A stretch of 64,000 nt of DNA. Origin: Henricia sp. BOLD:AAB3569 (taxonomy: Eukaryota > Echinodermata > Asteroidea > Spinulosida > Echinasteridae). This document shows, one piece after another, positions 55,372 through 64,000 of the stretch; position 1 is the stretch's first letter; the number at the start of each line of letters is the position of its first letter. A program made the translations under genes and the position numbers. The notes beneath the pieces are model-generated. The model was not told where the DNA came from, did not search any database, and saw nothing but the letters and a program-made list of their open reading frames with translations. The stretch covers positions 338,979-402,978 of the forward strand of contig JBBELK010000296.1 in NCBI GenBank assembly GCA_037783545.1. The letters are read 5' to 3'.

Positions 55372-58300
55372 CAGATATGGCGAGAAGCATCTTCCGTCTA
55401 GCACCCAATGTCGTGATGCCTAACTCCTTGAGGTCATTCTCGGTCAGGGTTAAGAAAGTGGAGAGGTCAATCTGTAAGACATTATGAAAACCAGTTAGAC
55501 CGAAAATCCACGCATCCGTCACGCGTAGTGTGTAGTGCGTAGTGCGTTAACAAGTACGGATGCGCGGTGCATATTTTGAAAATCCATGTGTACGCATTTC
55601 TGTACTGAAAGCCTTGTACAAGATGTAACAAGCACCAGAAAGAAAATTCAGGTCATCATCAAAGAGCAAGTTCGGGCAGGCGACTATAGTTAACTAGACT
55701 AACCTACCCTGGTGCTTGGTTATTCTAGTCATACTAAATAGTCAAACCACACAGCGTTCGGGTGACATCTAGATCGACTATGAGCAAGTTCGGGCGGGCG
55801 ACTGTAGTTAACTAGACTAACCTACCCGCGGAGCTTGGTTCCTGAAGTCAGACTAGCTAGTCAAACCACGCAGCGTTCGGGTAATATCTAGGAACAAGTT
55901 CGGGCGGGCGACTATAGTTATAGACTAAACCATGGGATGTAGATGCCACCCGAACGCTGCGTGGTTTGACTAGCTAGTCTGACTAGAGGAACCAAGCCTC
56001 GGGGGTAGGTTAGTCTAGTTAACTGCAGTCAACTTGCTCTTATATGTCGCCTGCACGGACGTATATATCAATTCTGGTCGCCCGCCCGAACTTGCTCTAT
56101 GGTTATAGTCTAGTTAACTATAGTCGCCCGCTCGAACTAGCTCAAAGTTAGATTCGCTTTGGTAAGTTGGTGGGACAGTAACATTGTTTAGACTGTCATT
56201 ATTCTTACGTCGTCCAAAGTCGGATTTGTCTAATAGCCTCTTACTCTATAAAACCTTGGAAACTGTTTGAAGGAGCGTTTTTTCAGGCCATCTTCCAGTG
56301 GAAGACACTTGCTTAAAGGAAGAGGCTAGTCAGCATTGCGCGCGCACCAATTTTGTGCCACGAAATACGCAGCTCCATGCCTTTGCTATGCAGCTGCGTA
56401 TTTCGTGGCACGAATTTAGTGCACGCGCATTGCTGACGAGCCTGTCTTTAAGTGGAAGACACTTGTAAGCTTCATGCTGCGAATTGAAGTTTTGTAAACA
56501 TACGATACAAATGTGGACAAAGTTTGTTTAAAAGTTCCGTAAACATGTTAAATAAAAAATTAAATTTAAACGTGTGATACTAACTTCTTGTTGTTGAAAG
56601 ACGTTGAGATATTTTCCCAGACCCAAGTTGATTAATAAATCAGTCAAGTCTGGTTTAGTGGCGGGCAAGGAATGGTGTTCTCCACTAGGCCATAGGCCTT
56701 TGGTTGGTCGCGGTAGCGTCGCACCTCGATGTAATTGCTTGAGCTAAGGTTAGCGTATGCAACTGGAATCATAGGAAAAATATAAAACATAATTTTAACA
56801 ATAAAATTAATGATAGACTGGGGTCACACAGGAATTGTGTCCAGGGCCCAATTTCATAATGCAGTTTAATAGCAGAAAATTTTGATTAAAGGAGCGTGAC
56901 CAGATTACATTTTTGACCAACCCATTTTTCCTATGGATGTTGAGATTTTGATACCATACCATTTGTCATATTTTTGTCATCACCATTCTAAAATTTCGTG
57001 CTCTCAATCTGTATATTTTCAAGGATATCGTAAAAAAAACAGATGTTTTGTAAATTAATTTATCTGGTTCCGTAATTTCACCAACCCTTTAGCACGTGTG
57101 GTCTAGCCGTGCTTGTGATCGAAGGGTTATGGGTTCGAGCCCCAATCGTGCCAACGTGTTTGTGTCCGTGGGCAAGACACTTAATCTCAATTGCCTCGTC
57201 AACCCGAACGATATTTGGGGAGCTGTTAGGGGATTGCCACAATCTAACTGCTGATAGGGTTGTGCGCCTTGGCCAGGTAGCCACCTAGTTGAAGCGAAAT
57301 GGTTCTGGTGATTTCCTGATGGCAGCGGTAATAATGGCAACAGCGTCAGGAGCAACCCGCAGGGGCGGACATGTGCGCTATATAAGTATCCACCATTATG
57401 TAGCTTCAACGTCCAAATTGGAGATTGCAAATTTCTTTTCTTCCCATGGATGGTATTTCGGGGAGGTATTTTATACGATTGTTAGGTTGAAATGAATGTA
57501 ATTTTATGTGCGGAGCATATTGGAGGGTTTAAAGGCAGAGGCTCGTCAGCAATGCGCACGCGCGCAAATTTGTGCCACAAAATATGCAGGTCCATGCCTT
57601 TGCTATGGAGCTCCATGTTTCGTGGCATGAAATGGGCGCGCGCATTGCTGACGAGCCTGTGCCTTTAAGAGCCATTAAACTAACCTTTGTTTCTTCTGTT
57701 GGCAGGATATTCTCCGATTGCGACCGAGGAATTTGCCTGCTGATTCTCGCTTGGCGGTGACGGTATCAAATCTTCGGATGAGCATGACTGCTCTGGGGGC
57801 CAGCTACTCTCACCGGTACTCCGCTCTGCATCCTCTTTCAAGGAATTCTGTAAACCACATTTTTTTCAAATAGTTTTTTTTAAGTATTTCAAATTGTCCC
57901 ATTTACGCATCCTGAGATCTCAGGGAATTTCCAATCTGCAAAGCGACGTAACAATACCCTGAGGAAATACACGCAAATCTGTAGAGTGAGCCATGTTATG
58001 CCGAAAAGAAACGATTTCGAAATTGTATTGGGTTCCGTTCCTTATGACTGTCCCATTCCTACCAAACTTTCAAACAAGGATCTTAATTTACTCCGCAGTT
58101 TTTCAAATTAATAACAGGGATGCATGCTGACGAATGTAATGGAACGGATTCCCCAGTATGCTTTAAATAGCAGCCAATCGCCAACACGGACAACATTACC
58201 GAGTACATGTATCACATGCATGCACGGTGTTTACAATCTGCGCGCGTTACATTTGAATGCCTTTAATCATGTTGCAATGCACCGCCCACGCGTCCTGATT

Positions 58301-59108
58301 GGTCCAGCAGAGGCGACAACCTGTCTTGACAGGTCACATTTTAGGTGGATATTTGCAATTGATATATCCATGTTACCTCATAAGTGGTTGGAAGTTTCTC
58401 CGAGTCGAAGAGCGTGAATCCGTTGAGTTTCTGTTGTTCCCTGATCGCGGACTCCGGCATTGATTTTGAAAATCCTAAACCACTCCACATGTCTGTCGGT
58501 TTTTGCACTTCACTGACGACTGGTTTACGTTTCATAGCTGACGGTAAAGAACGTAATGATTGCATAAAAATAGAAGATGGAGGATAGAAGATATTTATGG
58601 ACCCTTTGCAGCCTAAAATGTAACACAAGTGTCCGTCCCCGTTACGAGCATATATTGTAAATTTGTACACAGGGTTTTTAGAAAGGCATGTTGTCACACT
58701 ATTTGTAACCCTTTTTGGGACCAAGTTATCTCTTCAGAACAACTTAACTTTATTTCTTTTATTTTGAGACCGGTCAAAGGTATTTCCTCGAAAATATGGA
58801 CTCTGTTGCCGCCAAAATGCCCCCTTTACTGCGGAAAGACCCAAATGTAAGTCAGAATTTCAAAAATTTCTTTAATACCTTTATCAGCGAGTAACTTCTT
58901 CTGGTCGTAATCATTTCTTGAATACGCCGTGAATGTCGACTGCAATGTCAACCTGTCCAATTCATATCTTTCTTCGTGGCTTCTCCTGCGTTCTATCTCG
59001 AAATCTTCTCGAGCGTGTTCGTGTTCCCTCTCACGTTCGCGTCTCTCGCAACCCGGGGCACGCTTGTCAGGGCTGTTTACGTCGCTGCCCGAATCGGACG
59101 TGCTTCTG
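55372..59108 (-). CDS. BICC1: Bicaudal-C homologue, C-terminal exons including SAM domain (partial)
   Basis: Bicaudal-C is a cytoplasmic RNA-binding protein; N-terminal KH domains bind mRNA and the C-terminal SAM domain polymerises. Five minus-strand exons with GT..AG borders are visible: 58,879-59,108, 58,377-58,537, 57,685-57,847, 56,585-56,762 and 55,372-55,471. The first is Arg/Glu-rich and ends LLADK. The second holds PTDMWSGLGFSKSMPE, a stretch I associate with this family. The third is Ser-rich. The last two encode the SAM domain (GLGKYLNVFQQQE joined to IDLSTFLTLTENDLKELG). Phases agree at every junction except inside 56,585-56,762, where the frame entering the exon (SSNYIEVRRYRDQPK) differs from the SAM frame by one base. 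The KH exons must lie beyond the right edge and the final exon was not found. Introns hold MITEs and a SINE. Confidence 0.8.
55664..56150. repeat. Compound fold-back element with repeated arms
   Basis: A unit of about 110-120 bp beginning GCAAGTTCGGGCGGGCGACT and ending near CAGCGTTCGGGT occurs in two direct copies (from about 55,667 and 55,788). A shortened third copy follows, and then inverted copies from about 55,955 to 56,145. It lies in the BICC1 intron between the two SAM exons. No gene is seen. Confidence 0.8.
56313..56451. repeat. TTAA-ended palindromic MITE, copy A
   Basis: Ends are TTAAAGG..AGAGGCT and the complement. The centre is palindromic too (GTGCCACGAAATACGCAG against CTGCGTATTTCGTGGCAC). 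A 15-bp direct repeat, AGTGGAAGACACTTG, flanks it at 56,297-56,311 and 56,451-56,465. Same family as 57,529-57,668. Confidence 0.85.
57090..57415 (+). mobile_element. tRNA-derived SINE
   Basis: A tRNA-like head (GTGGTCTAGCCGTGCTTGTG.. with B box GGGTTCGAGCCCC) is followed by TGTCCGTGGGCAAGACACTT, a core motif shared with other animal SINEs, then a body of about 230 bp. It lies in a BICC1 intron. It is surrounded by a repeat whose inverted counterpart is at 59,550-59,760. Confidence 0.7.
57411..57486. repeat. Dispersed repeat, inverted copy at 59,550-59,630
   Basis: CCAAATTGGAGATTGCAAA and CCCATGGATGG..TTCGGGGAGGTATTTTATA recur in inverted order near 59,550-59,630. The nearby stretch 56,985-57,035 likewise has an inverted match at 59,695-59,750. 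A larger element, probably interrupted by the SINE, is present in both orientations. Confidence 0.7.
57529..57668. repeat. TTAA-ended palindromic MITE, copy B
   Basis: TTAAAGGCAGAGGCTCGTCA and its complement form the ends, and the centre is palindromic. It is immediately downstream of the donor of the BICC1 exon ending at 57,685. Confidence 0.85.
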
Positions 59109-59929
59109 CTGTTTTTACGAAAAGACAAATATGTATACAGACGAAACGCGATAATAAGAGCACTGTTAATACAACATTCTGCTTATAACGAGGACAATTT
59201 TAAGTGTCAATTCCATTTTCTTCGTTGTTTGTATTCCTGATAATACAAGGTTCCTGTTATAACAAGTTAATAATTGTTTTCTCCGAACGTTACTGTTGTT
59301 GTGTTGTTGTTAATTTTATGGCATCTTCGGCAACTAAGGCCCTTTATGCCATTAACTATACGGGTTTAGCTTTAACTATACTTTATTATCAACTAGAGAT
59401 GACGAAGAAGGAGTTGCAGTTTTAGAAGTGGGAGGAAAACCCCTAGAGAAATCCCGCTACACCAAGAGTGCCACTCCCTTTTCAAGCTCTGGTAAATATT
59501 AAAGAGAGCTTGTTCAGATTTTTCTAGAAAATTGGATTTCGTTCTAACCTAACGATCATATAAAATACCTCCCCAAAATCCATGGGAAGAAAACAGGAAG
59601 TTTGCAATCTCCAATTTGGATGTTGAAGCAAAAGAGTTGGTGTAATCACTGCACTGCTTTATGGAACGGATAAATTAGTTTAGTGGTTTTTGACGATATC
59701 CTTGAAAACGTACGGATTGAGAGCGCGAAATTTCAGAATGGTAATGAGAACTAGACCTGTGTTCGTTCTTGACAACGAACACATGGCTGTTCCCCTCCTT
59801 TTTATAAACATATGTGGTGTTCGGGATGACCTCTGTTAGTGATCGTATATGAAGAAATCACGATCGTATGTCAAACGGTTGAGTTTTTATCGATTTTTAA
59901 ATATTGAATATTATTACATGCCCCTTTAA
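59109..59929. other. Probable BICC1 intron, no exon recognised
   Basis: No exon with coding character was found. It contains the inverted counterpart (59,550-59,760) of the dispersed repeat at 56,985-57,486. Confidence 0.5.
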
Positions 59930-61080
59930 TCTGACATGTAGGGAAGGTCAAAGGTGTTGCTATATGTTTGGATACCCCACCCTAGTCGAAGTGTAACACA
60001 GTTGACCCCATCGTGATATATTGTACCCCTTTCAAATGGCAAGGCAAAATCTGTTTGACCAATAGGAAACGAGGTCAAAGGTCAAGCCATGTGCGCATCT
60101 TAAAGACATTTGTTAGTGATCGTATATGCAGAAGGAATCAAATTTGTAGGTCAAACGGTAGATTTTTTATTGATTTTTGAATATTTAATTACGTAATCAT
60201 CTTGTCGCTAGAGGGCGCTATTTCGTACGATGACGTCGTCACTTATATTTTTGGAAAGCTTAAGGGCCTCTGGTAATAACACCATTGACCCTATCTCAAT
60301 ACCTCCTTTCACTTTCAAACTAAGGGCCACTTCCTGTTTCGACCGGAAGTGAGCAAGGTCAAAGGTCGCGGCCATATTTTTTGGATACACCACCCTAGGT
60401 CCAAGTGTAATACAGTTGACCACATCCAGATATCTTGTACCACTTTCAAATGGCAAGGCAAAATCTGTTAGACCAATAGGAAACGAGGTCAAAGGTCAAG
60501 CCCTGTGCGCATCTTAAAGACATTTGTTAGTGATCGTATATGCCACAGGAATCAAGATCGTAGGTCAAACAGTTGATTTTTTATTGATTTTTGAATATTT
60601 AATTACGTAATCATCTTGTCGGTAGAGGGCGCTATTTCGTACGATGACGTCATCACTTATATTTTTGGAAAGCTTAAGGGCCTCTGGTAATAACACCATT
60701 GACCCCATCTCAATACCTCCTTTCACTTTCAAACTAAGGGCAACTTCCGGTTTCGACCGGAAGTGAGCAAGGTCAAAGGTCACCAACATATTTTTTAGAT
60801 ACCCCACCCTAGTCGAAGTGTAACACAAGTGACTTTGTCCAAATATCTTGCACCACTTTCAAATGGCAAGGCAAAATCTATTTGACCAATAGGAAACGAG
60901 GTCAAAGGTCAAGGGGTGTGCGCATCTCAAAGACCTTTGTTAGTCATCGTATATGCCGAAGGAATCAAGATCGTAGGTCAAACGGTTGATTTGTTATTGA
61001 TTTTTGAATATTTAATTTATTAAACTTCATACCCCTTTAATCTGACACGTGATGACGTCATCATGACGTCATTAGTACTG
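59930..61080. repeat. 414-bp tandem repeat, about 2.7 copies
   Basis: GAGGTCAAAGGTCAAG recurs at 60,071, 60,485 and 60,898, so the period is 413-414 bp. Units share TTAGTGATCGTATATGC, GATGACGTC and TTTCGACCGGAAGTGAGC. Two minus-strand frames of 94 and 87 codons repeat with the period and are not genes. Confidence 0.9.
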
Positions 61081-61183
61081 TGCACAACTTTACATAGTGA
61101 CCAATGTCCATGTGAAGTTTGAAGTCAATCATCAATGTGCAAGTGTCCGAAATAGCGTCTGAAAAAAGTGGAAGAAGTAAAAG

Positions 61184-61187
<4 letters not shown>

Positions 61188-61226
<39 letters not shown>
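61188..61226 (+). repeat. Poly(A) tract
   Basis: About 38 A in a row, 26 bp before a hairpin (GGCTGTTCCGA..TCGGAACAGCC, 61,253-61,280). It could be the tail of a retroposed element, but no element body is recognised before it. Confidence 0.9.
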
Positions 61227-61228
<2 letters not shown>

Positions 61229-61363
61229 AATAAAAATCGTAACGAAAACAAAGGCTGTTCCGACCCGAATCGGAACAGCCAATAATATGACGCATGATAT
61301 AGTCTCAAAATCTCATCACCCATGAGGTACACGTAAAGTGGGGGTGAAAAACTGATCTGGTCA

Positions 61364-61738
61364 TTAAAGGCCCATTGTATCATTTGCAATGACCCAATTT
61401 TGTTTTTCATGAGTTGACAAGGAAAACCTTAATCAAAGTGTTGATAGTAACAAACACCACATGAATTTATTTCCGTCCAAAATGGTATTTCATGCTGGAA
61501 ATTGACAACCGAAGGTGGTTTTCTAAAAAAAAGTCCTGTGCACGGGACTTTTTTACCATTAACTTGTACACAAAATCCATATAGATTTTCAAGGTTTTCT
61601 GAAGCATTGATCGATGCATCCAAGTAGCTAAAATTTCTTCAGGCTAGTTTACCAACATTCTTCCTTAGATATGTTTACACTCTTATTCCACGAATCTGTA
61701 AAACGTTTTATCTTGCAAATGATACATAGGGCCTTTAA
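61364..61738. repeat. TTAA-ended fold-back MITE, 375 bp
   Basis: TTAAAGGCCCATTGTATCAT..TTGCAA and the near-complement at 61,713-61,738 form 25-bp arms with TTAA at both limits. The centre has no long gene; it includes a small palindrome, AAGTCCTGTGCACGGGACTT, at about 61,531-61,550. Confidence 0.8.
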
Positions 61739-62046
61739 AGCACCTTTAATTTCCAAGGAGTGGAGGATGAGTTTGAAAACAAAAACACCTGATTTTCAAA
61801 GGACGACACTTATTACATAACCATCTTGTTTATAATTCCTAAAACAGATGCTCCTGATCAGATGTAAAAATCACCGAGTACATGCTGCAAGATACTTTGT
61901 GAGGTAAAATGCAGGGTGTCTTAGAAAAAAAGGAAACCAAAATTACATTCTCCATTACTCGGTAATGATGAGAATTTTGGAAAAGGGCAATTATCATCCG
62001 TTTTATCACCGTGTCCTCTTTTTTGTGACACCAAGAAATCCAGAAT

Positions 62047-62343
62047 ACCTTCATGGACGGCTGAGCACCGTTGTTTCAAAGCGACCCAGTCAGAAATAGC
62101 TTTGTATGCCTACCAGCTAAAACAAAAAGATAAACAGGATTATAAAAAGACGATCACTTCAAAGATAATTTCTTCAAATATAAACGTTCATGCTCTAAAT
62201 GAAAGCACTAAGTAAATGATTTTTCTACTGATTATTTTGTTCCGTTTATCTTTTTTGTATCGATGAACTTATTCGTAATCTGGTACAAAGCTATTTCTGA
62301 CAGGCTCGCATTGACCAATCGGTGCTCAGTCATCCATGAAGGT
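62047..62343. repeat. Fold-back MITE, 297 bp
   Basis: ACCTTCATGGACGGCTGAGC..ACCG at the left and its near-complement at the right, with inner arms GTCAGAAATAGCTTTGTA and TACAAAGCTATTTCTGAC. Confidence 0.85.
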
Positions 62344-62371
62344 AGTCAAGATTGGAATGAGAGAGAAATCG

Positions 62372-62443
62372 TAAGGGACCTATTCGAACTCGAGACCTCT
62401 GACTCACCGGGCAGATGCTCTACCAGCTGAGCTATAAGGCACA
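62372..62443 (-). repeat. tRNA-derived sequence (SINE head)
   Basis: Read on the minus strand: GTGCCTTATAGCTCAGCTGG with TAGAGC (A box) and GAGTTCGAATAGG (B box). The anticodon arm is imperfect. An ATT microsatellite adjoins it at 62,444-62,463. Most likely a SINE head or tRNA pseudogene. Confidence 0.65.
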
Positions 62444-62479
62444 TTATTATTATTATTATTATTTCTTTCTGGTATTCAT

Positions 62480-62815
62480 ACCAAGGATTCCTCAATAGTG
62501 CTCATTGCACTGTCACTCGTACTCGTAAGCGTGAGGAAACCCATGAAGAATTAGAATTAGAAATGGCCAGAGACACCGGGGAATCCCCTTGCTCTTCACG
62601 AAAGAATGCTCTGGGATCTTTAGAGTGCGTTACCATTACATAACACACTGGACCAACGGCTTTACATCCCTTCCGAAGGATGGAGCAAGTGTGGTTGAGT
62701 GCCTTGCCCAAGGGCACAGGTACCGCAGCCGGATTCAAACCCCGCAACCCCAAGTTCTCACCCATGATTGCGAGTCAATGGCCCTAACCACTCGGCCACG
62801 GTATATGAACACAAG
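62480..62815 (-). mobile_element. tRNA-Ser-like SINE with conserved core
   Basis: On the minus strand it begins CGTGGCCGAGTGGTTAGGGC, like the 5' part of tRNA-Ser/Leu. It has the B box GGGTTTGAATCCGG, then TGCCCTTGGGCAAGGCACT and ATCCTTCGGAAGGGATGT. The core resembles that of deuterostome SINE families. It has decayed relatives at 57,090-57,415 and near 52,200. Confidence 0.75.
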
Positions 62816-62959
62816 AGGGCGCAGTATGCGAATGACGGAGCTGACAAAACTGCATAGCTGGTTGCTAAACTCGCCTTGTTAACGAGAACTCCATCTTTGC
62901 AGTATAAATGCCTTCATGCAGCTAAAATTTCAGGATGAAAGATAACTGAAATTTATCAC

Positions 62960-63800
62960 CAATTTGTTTTTAAAACACGAATCAGAAGATCAAAGTGTTG
63001 CAGAAAAAGGGGCAAACCCAAATCTGTTTTCATTTCAGAAATGTTACCCTTTCTCTACTTAAAAATTGTCATAGAGGAAACCCACAATTAAAAACAAAGA
63101 AAGAACATTACAGTTCAACATTACAATTCAAACCGTAACTGTACAGTAGTCCACTGATCCATTTTTGACCCAAACCAACTTGTTGGGATTGGTGCAATTG
63201 ACATACTAAACAAACTCAGTAAACTGTTACAGATCATAACACCAAGAAGTCACTGAAAATGACAAAAACGTTTGTACACTAGACATTGGAGATTTCCTCT
63301 GTTGTCCTGAGATGATATCACCGATTTGCTCATGAATATGTAAATTCATTAACATAAAATTATAAAACTTGCAATTATAGCAATTTGTTTTTACACACGG
63401 ATCAGAAATCAAAGTGTTGCAGAAAAAGGGGCAAACTCAAATCTGTTTTCATTTCAGAAAGAAGTTACCTTTTCTCTACTTCAAAATTTTCTTAACAGAC
63501 GAGGTCGCGGTTTATTGCTTGTCATGGAGGGAACCCACAGTTGAAAAACAAAGAAAGAACATTACATTTCAAACAGTAACAGTAGTCCACTGATCCATTT
63601 GTGACCCAAACTTGTTGGGATTGGTGCAAATGACATACTAAACAAACTCAGTAAACTGTTACAGATCATAACACCAAGAAGTCACTGGAAATGACAAAAA
63701 CTTTTGTACACAAGTCATTGGAAATTTCCTCTGTTGTCCCGAGATGATATCACGGATTTGCTCATGAATATGGAAATCATTAGCATAACATTAGAAAACG
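62960..63800. repeat. Tandem duplication, period about 419 bp
   Basis: CAAAGTGTTGCAGAAAAAGG occurs at 62,991 and 63,410. Long shared stretches follow in both copies, such as GTAGTCCACTGATCCATTT and CACCAAGAAGTCACTG. The copies differ by small indels. No gene is visible. Confidence 0.9.
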
Positions 63801-64000
63801 TGCAATTACAACAAAACGGAACAATCAAATTTTCTGAAGTTGACCGAAATGTGTAAAACACACCCTCTACTATTATTATATTTCATAAAACCCTATTTCA
63901 CATGTCCTTTAGGCCAACCTTGATAATTAAGCCGGGTTAAAATCGAGGACCAAAAGATGTGGCTGCATGGCATGAAAATGCGCGATGTGGTTATTGCGGC

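Noticed and set aside
60208-60828. Two similar minus-strand frames (94 and 87 aa) as a duplicated gene
   Set aside because: They follow the 414-bp tandem period and carry no recognisable domain.

Overview
The window looks like a repeat-rich part of a metazoan nuclear genome. The evidence is spliced genes with GT..AG introns, tRNA-derived SINEs, many short fold-back elements, and the C-terminal SAM-domain exons of a Bicaudal-C (BICC1) gene. The piggyBac and HUH-Rep/SF3-helicase elements and the SINE core (TGCCCTTGGGCAAGGCACT) suggest an aquatic invertebrate, perhaps a deuterostome such as a hemichordate, lancelet or echinoderm. That placement is inference; no sequence here fixes the species.

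Layout. (1) 1-17,890: a satellite of about 87 monomers of 205 bp, with four-monomer (820 bp) higher-order repeats and larger internal duplications. (2) 17,891-46,015: a head-to-tail array of a composite unit of about 8.54 kb, with three full copies and one truncated copy. Each full unit has a 3.15-3.16 kb piggyBac element bounded by TTAA, encoding a spliced 578-aa transposase on the plus strand. It also has a 5.4 kb segment with a spliced minus-strand gene for a 453-aa HUH endonuclease-SF3 helicase (Rep-like) and a cluster of long palindromes. The left edge of the array is an exact piggyBac end at a TTAA of the satellite. The right edge is cut inside the fourth transposase. (3) 46,096-49,256: about 15 monomers of the same satellite family in inverted orientation. 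(4) 49,257-64,000: non-satellite DNA with five terminal exons of BICC1 on the minus strand (55,372-59,108), at least eight fold-back/MITE-like elements, three tRNA-derived sequences or SINEs, two 410-420 bp tandem duplications and several simple repeats.

How the parts may work together. The piggyBac transposase is a cut-and-paste enzyme specific for TTAA. The Rep-like protein has the nicking and unwinding motifs of rolling-circle or rolling-hairpin replicons. One enzyme could integrate the unit and the other could amplify it, which would explain near-identical head-to-tail copies joined at one point. No capsid gene is visible, so this is not a complete virus. The array may equally have grown by unequal crossing-over. 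The pairing resembles other known fusions of piggyBac with virus-derived replicons (the Teratorn elements of fish), but with a small Rep-type replicon. I regard it as the most interesting system in the window.
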